Source of the DNA: QKMZ01 sp012965515
GTDB taxonomy: Bacteria; Cyanobacteriota; Vampirovibrionia; Obscuribacterales; Obscuribacteraceae
Direction: 5' to 3'
Length of the DNA stretch: 64,000 nucleotides
Assembly: GCA_937879965.1 (NCBI GenBank)
Contig: CALFMP010000026.1
Location: 62,001 to 126,000 of the forward strand
A program made the position numbers and the translations under genes. Of the stretch, positions 53,239-61,818 are shown piece by piece. Every line of letters starts with the position of its first letter. Position 1 is the first letter of the stretch. The notes below the pieces were generated by a model. That model did no database searches, was not told the DNA's origin, and saw only the letters and a program-made list of their open reading frames with translations.

Positions 53239-53270
53239 ATGAACATTGAACAGATTTGTTCAGTGTTCAT
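53239..53270. promoter_or_regulatory. 32-bp palindromic operator upstream of the P450 gene
   Basis: ATGAACATTGAACA (53239-53252), GATT, and TGTTCAGTGTTCAT (53257-53270): 13 of 14 arm positions pair. Inside it, TGAACA occurs twice on each arm, the pattern bound by many TetR-family repressors. It ends just before the Shine-Dalgarno GGAGG (53273-53277). A TetR gene follows the P450. The pairing of this site with that regulator is inferred. Confidence 0.6.
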
Positions 53271-53290
53271 TTGGAGGTCTAGAGTGCGTG

Positions 53291-54667
53291 ATGACTACAG
53301 CTTCATCCGATACCAAAACGGCAAAGTATATGCCTGTAGCTACCAGTCGGTCGGGCTTAACGGCAATAAAGCAATTGAAATCAGATCCTCTCAGTTATTA
53401 CATGGGAAATCGAGCCGACTACGGTGACTATGTCCGCATCAAAAGTCTTCCTGGGTTCGACTTCTACACTTTGACCTATCCAACTGCCGTAGAGCATGTT
53501 CTTCAAACGCATCAAAAGAATTACCGCAAGCCCGATGTATTTCTAAAGCCTACAATCCTGCTTTTCGGCAATGGCATATTCACATCCGAGGGTGATTTTT
53601 GGATGAAACAAAGGCGGCTTTCCCAGCCGGCTTTCCATCGAAATCACATCGGAGCGATGGCGAATATAATCGTCGAATGTGTTGAGAAGATGCTTGCCCG
53701 CTGGGACGCAAAGCCAGATGGAAGTCAGATCGATCTGCAGCATGAAATGGTTCATCTGACGCTCAGTGTCGCTGGTCGCACACTATTCAGTGCTGATTTG
53801 ACTGATCATGCAACCGACGTCGGCAATGCCGTCAGGGAGGCATTCGAAGTTCTCAACCACAAAATGAACAATTATCCCTTTGTCTTTCCTCTCTGGGTGC
53901 CGACTCGAGACAACAAACAATTCAAACACGCAAAGGGGATTCTCGATTCGGTAATTACCAAAATCATTCTCGAGCGTAGAAAAAACTCACAGCCGCATCA
54001 TGATTTTCTCGGCATGTTGATGGACGCGCGCGACGAAGAGACTGGTCGAGGAATGTCTGACGAACAGCTGAAAGACGAAGTTTTGACTTTGCTTGTTGCC
54101 GGTCATGATACGGTTGCCGCAAGTTTGGCATGGACATGGATCATGTTGTCGAAACATCCTCACGTGCGCGCACAATTGCATGATGAGCTAAAAAGTGTCT
54201 TGGACGGATGTAACCCGCAACTAGCCGATACAGAGCGTCTTACTTACACCAAAATGATTTTCGACGAAACGCTTCGGCTTTATCCGCCCGCCTGGGGACA
54301 ACCTAGGCAATCGATTGACGAGGATGTTATAGACGGCTATTACTTACCGAAAAACGCATTCGTTTCTCTCAATCAATACACCACGCACCGGCACCCGGAA
54401 TTCTGGGAAAGACCGGAAAAATTCGATCCTGAGCGCTTCACGCCCGAGAAGATCAAGAGCCGACCACGCTTTTCCTATTTCCCGTTTGGCGGTGGTGCTC
54501 GCGTTTGCATCGGTCAAAATCTTGCTTTGCTGGAAGCACAGCTTGCCATTGCCACCATCGCCCAACGCTATCAGATCGATCTCATGCCTGGACAAGAAAT
54601 CGTTCCAGATCCTACATTTACGCTGATTCCGAGAGGGCTTGTGTCGGCGACTTTGAAGCGGAGATAA
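53291..54667 (+). CDS. Cytochrome P450
   Basis: Heme monooxygenase, 458 residues. I-helix AGHDTVAAS (oxygen binding), K-helix ExxR in DETLRLYPP, PERF region in FDPERFTPE, and the heme loop FPFGGGARVCIGQ with the axial Cys at residue 406. No N-terminal membrane anchor, so probably soluble; it needs ferredoxin-type partners that are not encoded nearby. The start is the ATG at 53291 (MTTASSDT); a TTG-led frame opens at 53246 inside the palindrome, and GGAGG at 53273 favours 53288/53291. The sequence is close to the CYP102/CYP4-like class by eye; the substrate is unknown. Confidence 0.93.
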   Translation: MTTASSDTKTAKYMPVATSRSGLTAIKQLKSDPLSYYMGNRADYGDYVRIKSLPGFDFYTLTYPTAVEHVLQTHQKNYRKPDVFLKPTILLFGNGIFTSEGDFWMKQRRLSQPAFHRNHIGAMANIIVECVEKMLARWDAKPDGSQIDLQHEMVHLTLSVAGRTLFSADLTDHATDVGNAVREAFEVLNHKMNNYPFVFPLWVPTRDNKQFKHAKGILDSVITKIILERRKNSQPHHDFLGMLMDARDEETGRGMSDEQLKDEVLTLLVAGHDTVAASLAWTWIMLSKHPHVRAQLHDELKSVLDGCNPQLADTERLTYTKMIFDETLRLYPPAWGQPRQSIDEDVIDGYYLPKNAFVSLNQYTTHRHPEFWERPEKFDPERFTPEKIKSRPRFSYFPFGGGARVCIGQNLALLEAQLAIATIAQRYQIDLMPGQEIVPDPTFTLIPRGLVSATLKRR

Positions 54668-54671
54668 GCTT

Positions 54672-55283
54672 GTGGCGAGAACAAGTCTTTCAGAAAGCTC
54701 AAAAGATCAAAAGCGTTTAGAGATAATTTCTGCTGCGCGAAAGTTGTTCAAGCGCTTTGGCGTAAAGAAGACGACCATGAGAGATATCGCTGCTGAAGCG
54801 GGTCTTGCCGTGGGTACTCTTTATCTCTATTTCGAGAATCGCGATGCAGTTGTGCTTGCTTGCGCTGAAGCCTTCGAACAAGCACACCTTGCCGCTGCAA
54901 AGCATGCGCTTGAAGAATCTGAAGAATCCGGCTCCCCAGCTCAGCGCCTCAAGCAATACATTCTTGGGCGATTTAGAGCCTCTGCCGAAACACGAACCAG
55001 TGATAGCCATGTTGCAGAAATTGCTCGTGCAGTGATTCGTGTTAGACCTACACGCTTGGAAGACGAGTCTAAAATAATGCAAAATACTGTCCTAGAACTT
55101 TTCGCTCAGGGCAATAAGGACGGCAGTTTTCACATCGAAGAGCCGGCGCGCGACATGATCGTGTTTCTCTATTCAATCGCCTGGTTCTTTCCAATAGAAA
55201 AGTCCGAGTTTCTTCCAGAACCTGACGAAGCCGTTCTTGCAAGTCTGATTGACTGGTTCATCATGAAGTGGTCGAGTAGCTGA
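54672..55283 (+). CDS. TetR-family transcriptional regulator
   Basis: 203 residues from a GTG at 54672, 4 bp after the P450 stop, so the two are co-transcribed. The N-terminal helix-turn-helix (about 14-62) has RLEIISAARKLFKRFGVKKTTMRDIAAEAGLAVGTLYLYFENRDAVVL. The C-terminal ligand domain is helical. It is the likely repressor acting at the 32-bp palindrome before the P450 gene, with a small hydrophobic ligand inferred from the P450 partner. Confidence 0.9.
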   Translation: MARTSLSESSKDQKRLEIISAARKLFKRFGVKKTTMRDIAAEAGLAVGTLYLYFENRDAVVLACAEAFEQAHLAAAKHALEESEESGSPAQRLKQYILGRFRASAETRTSDSHVAEIARAVIRVRPTRLEDESKIMQNTVLELFAQGNKDGSFHIEEPARDMIVFLYSIAWFFPIEKSEFLPEPDEAVLASLIDWFIMKWSSS

Positions 55284-55344
55284 AAGCCTGACGACGCATC
55301 ACTGTTTCGCTCCGCTACTTGTGCGCATGCGATTAAAAGGAGCG

Positions 55345-56850
55345 CTAAGCGTTCGGTCTGTAAGCGACTACTCTCTGGAAGCTTTTTCCGTTGAATACAT
55401 TGGCGCTTTCAACAGTAATGCGGCGCTTACCGGAGCTGTTTTGCGCAACCATTCCATCTCCGGCGTAAATCGCGGCATGTCCAGGTTGGCTACCGGAGCG
55501 GTTGCCGATGATGATGTCACCGGGGCGCAAGTCTCTTATATCTACCTGCTGGAAGCCATTGCGACGCAAACTGTTTTCCAGTCCCTGGCAATTTGTGTCT
55601 CTTATGTTGATGTTGAAACTATTTCTCAAAGCCGCGCTTACGAATGAAGCACATCCGCGAGTCTCAGGTACGCGAGGGTCAAATTCGCGAATTGAGCGGC
55701 CTAGCATTGTCTGAATGGTGCCTGCCAGGCTGTTCCAGTACTGATCTCCGCCGCCACGTCCGTAACGGTCATACTGGTCGTATCTGCCATAGCGGTCGTA
55801 CTGGTCCTGGCGACCATATCGATCGTATTGACCATACTGACCATACTGGTCATAACGTCCGTAACGGTCTCGGCCGTTTTGATTACCCCAGCCGTATTGG
55901 TCTAGGTCGTACGGGCGTCCGTATTGGTCGCGACCTTGCTGCCAACTTCTGTCGTCATAGCGGTAGCGCTGGTCTCTATACATGTCGCGAGGATCTCTGT
56001 ATTGATCCCATCCATACTGGTCTCTTCCGTATTGGTCTCGTCCATACGGGTCGCGTCCCCAGTTGCCACGGTCATAGCGGTCATAATGACCCCACTGTCC
56101 TTGTCTCTGGCGCTGCATCATCTGCATAAACAAAGCCAGAGCCATCCGCTGCATTTGCTGAGCGCGATAATTGTCATTCCACTGAGAATTGTAGCCGTCA
56201 TACCTGCCGTTGCCCCAGCCATACTGGTCGCGCTGGTCGTAATAACGGTCTCTACCCCACTGGCTGCCTGATCCCCAACCATAATTGTCGGGCTGATAGG
56301 GTCTGCCGTAATTGTCTCTATAGGTAGGAGTGCCGTAATTGTTGTAGCGATCGTATCCGCCGTAGCGATCGTATCCGCCACGGTCCCAGCCGCCACGATT
56401 GAAGTTGTCGTAATTGGTCCAGCCGTAGCGTCCGCCATTGCCGAGATTCAACTGAAGAGGACCGAGCTGCAGGCGCACGTTCGGACCGTAATTGTGGTTG
56501 GCTCGTACGATGTCGTCGTATCCGCCCCAATTGGAAGCATAGTTAGGATTGTCGCGCGGATCGTAGCCACGATTGAAGTCGTAGGCGTCATTGCGCATTC
56601 GCCGGTAAGTCATCTCGTCGACGCCGACGCGTTCTCTGGATGGATATATAACCATTCCATTGTCGCCGTTGAAATTGGACCTGGCGTAAATACCCGGGTC
56701 GCCTGCAAAATTCCCAAAATCGGCATAAATGCCAGGGTCGATATCGCGTCCATTCATTGGACGTCCATTTGGTCCCAAAAGTACGTCGCCCCACTGGGCT
56801 TGGTTCATTTGGTACCCCTGGCTCGGGCTGTCATAGAATTCCCTGGACAT
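55345..56850 (-). CDS. NlpC/P60-like cysteine hydrolase with long Tyr/Arg/Gly/Asp repeat region
   Basis: 501 residues. Residues ~140-375 are dominated by Tyr, Arg, Gly, Asp and Gln in irregular YDRYGRYDQYG-like units, with a small Met-rich patch near 230-240. The C-terminal domain (about 380-501) has catalytic Cys400 in RGCASFVSAAL, His458 in PGHAAIYAGDG and a conserved-looking LRPGDIIIGN, as in NlpC/P60 peptidoglycan hydrolases. There is no recognisable signal peptide, so either export is unusual or the enzyme works inside. The repeat region is odd for this family. An alternative is a CHAP-type amidase. Confidence 0.7.
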   Translation of the reverse strand: MSREFYDSPSQGYQMNQAQWGDVLLGPNGRPMNGRDIDPGIYADFGNFAGDPGIYARSNFNGDNGMVIYPSRERVGVDEMTYRRMRNDAYDFNRGYDPRDNPNYASNWGGYDDIVRANHNYGPNVRLQLGPLQLNLGNGGRYGWTNYDNFNRGGWDRGGYDRYGGYDRYNNYGTPTYRDNYGRPYQPDNYGWGSGSQWGRDRYYDQRDQYGWGNGRYDGYNSQWNDNYRAQQMQRMALALFMQMMQRQRQGQWGHYDRYDRGNWGRDPYGRDQYGRDQYGWDQYRDPRDMYRDQRYRYDDRSWQQGRDQYGRPYDLDQYGWGNQNGRDRYGRYDQYGQYGQYDRYGRQDQYDRYGRYDQYDRYGRGGGDQYWNSLAGTIQTMLGRSIREFDPRVPETRGCASFVSAALRNSFNINIRDTNCQGLENSLRRNGFQQVDIRDLRPGDIIIGNRSGSQPGHAAIYAGDGMVAQNSSGKRRITVESANVFNGKSFQRVVAYRPNA

Positions 56851-57021
56851 ATTTCACTCGCGAGATGGTCGGGCAGAATCCGGTCGATTCCTTAAGACTC
56901 AAAAGTTTTCGGTGCATTGGGTAACTTGAATATAGGTTAAATTGGCGCCCCTGAACCCCCGGTTTTCACCATCCCGTACGTGAAATCCACACGAAATCAG
57001 CCTTTTTTAAGGCGTTTTTAG

Positions 57022-58554
57022 ATGAAAGACCAATTCCAAGTCCGCCGCAGCGACTACGAGATTAGTTATCGAACCGTGCCCAAATGGTTTGTGCCGGCGA
57101 TCTCCGCGACGACTTTCAGCATCGGCATGTTGGCTGTATTCGGTAGCGCTGCCTATTTGTTGCCTCTGGCACCGGTCGCCCGGCATCTTTTTTGGACACC
57201 GGAATTGGTTTTGGAGACTTTCTTTCGCTGCATCGCCCTACTCTTGCTTGGCTTTCTGACTTTTATCCTGGCAGAGGTTTGCCGCCACGACCGTCTGGTC
57301 ATTTCCAAAGACGGGCTTTCATTTCCTGTCTTTCTGGCTCCCGATTTGCTCTTCCGGCGCAAACGGAGCTGGGATGATATCGGCAATATCATGATCGGCG
57401 CCATGCTCATGCATGACAGAAAAGGCAGCTATGAGTACGAACTCGAAGAGTCCAAAGACAAGCGCAAACTCTTCATGTATTTCAAATCGGGCGGTCATGT
57501 TTGCTTAGATTTGACGAAGATGCCTAAGAAGAATCAAGAGCGCCTCTTTCAAGCCATCGAATCTTGGTGCATCTCCTGCCACCGCGCGCCACAGCCCGGA
57601 AGTGTCAAGGAAGTAAGAAAACGCATCGAAGCCAAAGGCAAAGATGAAGCGCTCACATACACGCGATTATGGGAAGAACAACTCGAGTCCTACTTTTCAC
57701 ACACCAATTTCGTACCACTCGAACGTGGCGAGAAGATAGGCAATGAGCGCTTTTCGGTACTCATGCAATTGGGTTCAGGCGGATTGTCCGCCGTTTATCT
57801 CGCCGAGAAATCTAACAAAGAACTCGTCGTGATAAAGGAATCTACTTTGCCGGCAACTCTAAAGGAGGAGCAGCGCCATAAGGCAGAGGAGCTGTTCAAG
57901 CGGGAAGCGAAGCTATTGTTGAAGCTCGACCACCCGCAGATTGCTAAAATTTACGACCATTTTGTCGAAAGAGGTCGGGACTATCTCGCACTTGAATTCA
58001 TTCCCGGTCACACACTCAGGCAACTTGTCGCCAAACGCGGACCACAAGACGAAAGAACTGCTGTCGAATTGATAAGGCAATTGGCCTATGTTCTCGAATA
58101 CATCCACAGTCAGTCACCATCTATATTGCACAGGGACATCAGTCCGGACAATCTTGTACTCAAAGATAATGGGCAACTTGTTGTCATCGATTTCGGTGCC
58201 GCCAATGAAATCATAGGCACCGCCACTGGTACCTTGATCGGAAAGCAGTCATACATGGCTCCTGAACAGTTCAAGGGTAAACCGACCGTGCAAAGCGATA
58301 TTTATGCTGCCGGCGCGACGCTGGCTTTTCTGCTGACAGGAAAAGATCCAAAACCGCTCACCTCATCACACCCTCAAACAGAAAGGCCGCATGTTTCCAA
58401 CCCGGTAGACGAACTCGTCGGCCACATGACCAATGTCGATGAAAGTAAGCGCATAAAATCGACTGAAGACTTGCTCGAGAAGCTCGATAGACTCAAGGAC
58501 TATTTTGCAGAGAGTGCAGCGGCAACCCTGGACACAGGAAAGCAGAATCAGTAA
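57022..58554 (+). CDS. Membrane Ser/Thr protein kinase 1
   Basis: 510 residues. Two membrane helices (about 23-50 and 63-86) are followed by a ~110-residue region with strand-like segments (LVISKDGLSFPVFL and on to RLFQAIESWC) that may be a PH-like domain. The kinase domain spans ~237-500: glycine loop LGSGGLSAVY, lysine in VVIKES, HRDISPDN catalytic loop (near 370), DFGAAN (near 390) and APEQFKGKPTVQSDIYAAG. A complete Hanks-type kinase. It overlaps the next kinase gene by one base (stop TAA and start ATG share A), so the two are translated together. Confidence 0.9.
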   Translation: MKDQFQVRRSDYEISYRTVPKWFVPAISATTFSIGMLAVFGSAAYLLPLAPVARHLFWTPELVLETFFRCIALLLLGFLTFILAEVCRHDRLVISKDGLSFPVFLAPDLLFRRKRSWDDIGNIMIGAMLMHDRKGSYEYELEESKDKRKLFMYFKSGGHVCLDLTKMPKKNQERLFQAIESWCISCHRAPQPGSVKEVRKRIEAKGKDEALTYTRLWEEQLESYFSHTNFVPLERGEKIGNERFSVLMQLGSGGLSAVYLAEKSNKELVVIKESTLPATLKEEQRHKAEELFKREAKLLLKLDHPQIAKIYDHFVERGRDYLALEFIPGHTLRQLVAKRGPQDERTAVELIRQLAYVLEYIHSQSPSILHRDISPDNLVLKDNGQLVVIDFGAANEIIGTATGTLIGKQSYMAPEQFKGKPTVQSDIYAAGATLAFLLTGKDPKPLTSSHPQTERPHVSNPVDELVGHMTNVDESKRIKSTEDLLEKLDRLKDYFAESAAATLDTGKQNQ

Positions 58555-60092
58555 TGGAAGAAGCCCCAAAGAACTTTCTTGCCAATCGCTTCTTCTTTTC
58601 CAAAGGCGAGCGAGCTTCCGACGAATACGATCAATACTGGATTCGCTACAAACCGATGCGGGTCTTGCGCAAACGCTGGCATACAGATCATGCAATCGCC
58701 TCTTCGATCAGATTGCTCACTTTTGCTCTCATAGTGCTGCTCTTTGCCGTCGGCGGGCCATTGATTGGTCTCGGTTCGATGTGCACCATTCTGGGCTGCT
58801 TCCTTTTCTTTCGCCTGCGCCTCTTTCTTTTCCCTACTCATATCGCGCTCACAGAAGACGGCATAACGTTTCACTGGCTGCGCTCATGGATGAATCTCAA
58901 AAGCTGTCTGATTCCCTGGAGCAGCCTCTCACACGTCAATTTGACGACAGCAAAGTTTTGGAAACACACAGAATCGAGGGTCGAATTCAATATAGTTTCA
59001 GCTACCATGTCTTTCACACAACGCCTTCCCTTCTTGCTTCTCTCGCCCGCCTTGGCCAGGGGCTGGCTGGGGGACAGAGCAAAAGTAATTTTGCCCCTGG
59101 ACGGACTGGCTTCCAGCGACGACAGAAAACGCCTGCAATTCGGTTTCCAAAGATTCCTGCCCACGTACAGGGTCGACCCGAAAGTCAGCGATGAATTGCA
59201 ATTGTCGCTGCGAGTCGAGAGTTATACGGACCTCTGGCTGGGCGCCCTTTCCATGAATCGCAGCCGTTTGCGCACCGACACGTTGGCTCAAGGCACGCTC
59301 GTCAATCATGGACGCTATGAGGTCATATCACCAATTGGCTCGGGTGGTCAGGCGGTTGTCTATTCTGCCATCCAGCGAGAGATGTCGCTCGACAGACCGG
59401 TTGTGCTCAAAGAGTTTGTCCTGCCTTCCTATGCAGGTGTAAAAGTGCGCAAGAGAGTTTTGGAAAACATTCAGCGCGAGTCTGAAATGCTCAAAAATTT
59501 GCAGCATCCAAATGTGGTGAAATTGCTCGACTTTTTCGTTGAAGATGAGAGGGCTTATCTTGTTTTAGAACAGATAAAGGGACGCACTCTGAAACAGATA
59601 GTCGAAGAGGAAGGACCGCTAAAAGAGCTGGATGCGCTCAATCTCGCCTTGCAAATGACCTCGATTCTTACTTTCTTGCATGGCTGCAAACCACTGGTTG
59701 TGCACCGTGACTTTACGCCGGACAATTTGATGTTGGGCCACGGAGACATTCTCAAACTGATTGACTTTAACGTCGCGCAGCATCTGGAATCGATGTCTAC
59801 CCACACGGTCGCCGGCAAACATTCATACATTCCGCCCGAGCAATTTCAGGGAGAAACGACCCCGCAATGTGACATCTATGCAATGGGTGCTACTCTCTAC
59901 TTCTTACTCACAGGTAAAGACCCAGAGCCCATAACCGTTTCGGACGTTAAAAGTGTTCGCAAAGACGTGAGCGATCAGTTTGGCGCAATTGTCGAAAAGG
60001 CTACTGCTGTAGATGCCGCCTATCGTTATCTTGATTGCAATGAGATGAAAACCGAACTGGAAGACCTCCGGCAAACACGTTATGGTCATTAA
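58554..60092 (+). CDS. Membrane Ser/Thr protein kinase 2, DFN variant
   Basis: 512 residues with the same architecture as its upstream neighbour: membrane helices (about 48-90), an intermediate strand-rich region, and a kinase domain at ~255-500. The glycine loop is GSGGQAVVYSA, the lysine is in VVLKEF, and the catalytic loop is HRDFTPDN (near 383). The activation-loop start is DFN in LIDFNVAQ instead of DFG, and APE is PPE. The Asp that binds metal is kept, so activity is possible but altered. The pair looks like a tandem duplication with divergence. Confidence 0.88.
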   Translation: MEEAPKNFLANRFFFSKGERASDEYDQYWIRYKPMRVLRKRWHTDHAIASSIRLLTFALIVLLFAVGGPLIGLGSMCTILGCFLFFRLRLFLFPTHIALTEDGITFHWLRSWMNLKSCLIPWSSLSHVNLTTAKFWKHTESRVEFNIVSATMSFTQRLPFLLLSPALARGWLGDRAKVILPLDGLASSDDRKRLQFGFQRFLPTYRVDPKVSDELQLSLRVESYTDLWLGALSMNRSRLRTDTLAQGTLVNHGRYEVISPIGSGGQAVVYSAIQREMSLDRPVVLKEFVLPSYAGVKVRKRVLENIQRESEMLKNLQHPNVVKLLDFFVEDERAYLVLEQIKGRTLKQIVEEEGPLKELDALNLALQMTSILTFLHGCKPLVVHRDFTPDNLMLGHGDILKLIDFNVAQHLESMSTHTVAGKHSYIPPEQFQGETTPQCDIYAMGATLYFLLTGKDPEPITVSDVKSVRKDVSDQFGAIVEKATAVDAAYRYLDCNEMKTELEDLRQTRYGH

Positions 60093-60249
60093 ATACTGAC
60101 AGCGTTCCGCCTCATGTTTCCCCCTCGTCTTCCTGATGAATCGAACCGAAAACGTAGTGTTGGCAAGCGTTTTGGGCGGCAACAAAAAGTCATCTTAACA
60201 AGATAGAACGTGAGGTTTCCGCGGCCGCAAACGGTGTTACACTTTTTTC

Positions 60250-61131
60250 GTGACCAAAGCTTTGATGATTAAGTTTCCGCCTCGGGCATCACTCGGAAGT
60301 CTTTACACTTCCGAAATCGCATTTCCGCACATGCGTCTTTGGGTTGGTGAAGCGCAAGGCGAGCGGGAATTGAGTGTTCCGGAAGGGCGCATGCTCGGTA
60401 TCGCCCTGCGCAATCTCGATGCAACGACCATAAACGACGCGGTCAAAGACGGTCTCAAACATCTGCAGTCGGTTGATCTTTCGACCAGCTATTTTTCAGA
60501 AAGCACTCTCAAGTGGCTTAATTTCATTGAGAACCTGAAAGAACTCAGGCTGGATTTTCTCAAATTGAGAGCCGCTGAACTGGCAGGACTGGCGCCTATC
60601 TCCTCGCTCAGTACTTTATGGCTGACCGGAGCCGAATTGGGCGACGCCGAGCTTGCCGCAGTCGCTACCGTTTCGGGCATCGAAAACTTGATATTGAAGT
60701 CGACGAGAATTACCGATGCCGGACTGGCACATATGCCGTCCATGAAAAGATTGACCCGCTTGCATTTGCCGTCTCAGATTACCGATCAAGGTATTGAACA
60801 CCTGACTGCTTGTAAATCGCTTGCTAAGCTCGATCTTTCGCAAACAAAAATCACCGACAAAGCGATTGGCCTTTTTGAAAAGATAGAAAACTTGGAAGAG
60901 CTTTATTTGAATGACACCACCCTTGGTGACCAGGCTTTATCGGCAATTTCGCAATTGAAGAAATTGAAAGTCCTTTTCTTGTGCGGCACGAAACTGACCG
61001 ATTCCGGACTTACATATTTGGAGCAGCTGGAACAGCTGGAACACCTGGAATTGCGCGACACGAAAGTTTCTGAAATGGGCGTGCAACGAGTCAGATCGCG
61101 CCTTGCTAATTGCGCGATATTCGGACCGTAA
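60250..61131 (+). CDS. Leucine-rich-repeat protein
   Basis: 293 residues from a GTG at 60250; an ATG (MIKFPP) lies five codons later. From about residue 70 to the end there are nine or so repeats of ~24 residues of the form L-x-x-L-x-L-x-x-T-x-I-T-D-x-x-L, as in ITDAGLAHM, ITDQGIEHL, ITDKAIGLF and LTDSGLTYL. This matches the 'ribonuclease-inhibitor/internalin-like' LRR type with a repeated TD turn. No signal peptide or membrane helix. Likely a protein-protein interaction module; partner unknown. It follows the kinase pair on the same strand. Confidence 0.75.
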   Translation: MTKALMIKFPPRASLGSLYTSEIAFPHMRLWVGEAQGERELSVPEGRMLGIALRNLDATTINDAVKDGLKHLQSVDLSTSYFSESTLKWLNFIENLKELRLDFLKLRAAELAGLAPISSLSTLWLTGAELGDAELAAVATVSGIENLILKSTRITDAGLAHMPSMKRLTRLHLPSQITDQGIEHLTACKSLAKLDLSQTKITDKAIGLFEKIENLEELYLNDTTLGDQALSAISQLKKLKVLFLCGTKLTDSGLTYLEQLEQLEHLELRDTKVSEMGVQRVRSRLANCAIFGP

Positions 61132-61170
61132 CAATTACCAAATCAGGAAATTGAAGGATCAGACCGGGCC

Positions 61171-61623
61171 CTACTTCATTTTTTTCATGTACTTCTCGAT
61201 GATTTTGACGTTCTGGTTCAAGCGATTGTCAAATTCCTTGAAACCCGCATCACCAAGGAACGCTTTCAAGCCAAAAGCGTAGGCAGTCATTGCCCCGGTG
61301 ACGGCCAAAAGAATCAATCCCAGACGGCGTCCTTGCACCACCCAGCCAAAGTTTCTGCGGCCGGCTTTCAGGCGCAATTCGTTCTTTCTGGAAACTTCTT
61401 CTGTCTCGATACCATAAAGCTCTGCTGCAGATTTCTTTGTCGGCGTCCAATCTTGCCGGGCTTCATCGTGAGGAATGAAGTGAGAGCAGTGTTCGCAAAC
61501 GGTCCGGGGCTGTCGCGGATTCGAGTGACCGCAGCGCGGACAATCAAGCATTTGCAATTGCACGTCGGCAAAGTCAATCTTGAACTGGGAATCCGTCATT
61601 ACCATGTTTTTGTCGAAAGCCAT
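61171..61623 (-). CDS. Zinc-ribbon membrane protein
   Basis: 150 residues. The N-terminal part has a CPRC and CEHC pair (LDCPRCGHSNPRQPRTVCEHC, near 29-51), a zinc ribbon. One membrane helix lies near 102-123 (LGLILLAVTGAMTAYAFGL). A short C-terminal region is helical and charged. Function unknown. Convergent with the LRR gene. A palindrome GGTGAAT-TGT-ATTCACC lies at 61678-61694, 55 bp upstream of its start. Confidence 0.62.
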   Translation of the reverse strand: MAFDKNMVMTDSQFKIDFADVQLQMLDCPRCGHSNPRQPRTVCEHCSHFIPHDEARQDWTPTKKSAAELYGIETEEVSRKNELRLKAGRRNFGWVVQGRRLGLILLAVTGAMTAYAFGLKAFLGDAGFKEFDNRLNQNVKIIEKYMKKMK

Positions 61624-61677
61624 ATCGAACCCTCGAAGGTGCTTCTCACGCCTGTTAGGGGCGTTATACCCCCTTGC

Positions 61678-61694
61678 GGTGAATTGTATTCACC
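61678..61694. promoter_or_regulatory. Small palindrome upstream of the zinc-ribbon gene
   Basis: GGTGAAT (61678-61684) and ATTCACC (61688-61694) around TGT: 7-bp perfect inverted repeat with a 3-nt centre. It sits between two minus-strand genes, 55 bp before the 61623 start, so it could be an operator. No matching regulator gene is adjacent. Confidence 0.35.
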
Positions 61695-61818
61695 ATATTA
61701 GCTCTTATTAGTAAGTGATCTGATACTTTCCATTATTAGAAGCTTTTGGCGCGTCGTCAAGAGCCTCTGCCGGGCACCCCAAAAAGACTTGCTTTCAGGC
61801 TCAGGTTTTGGCGAAGTT

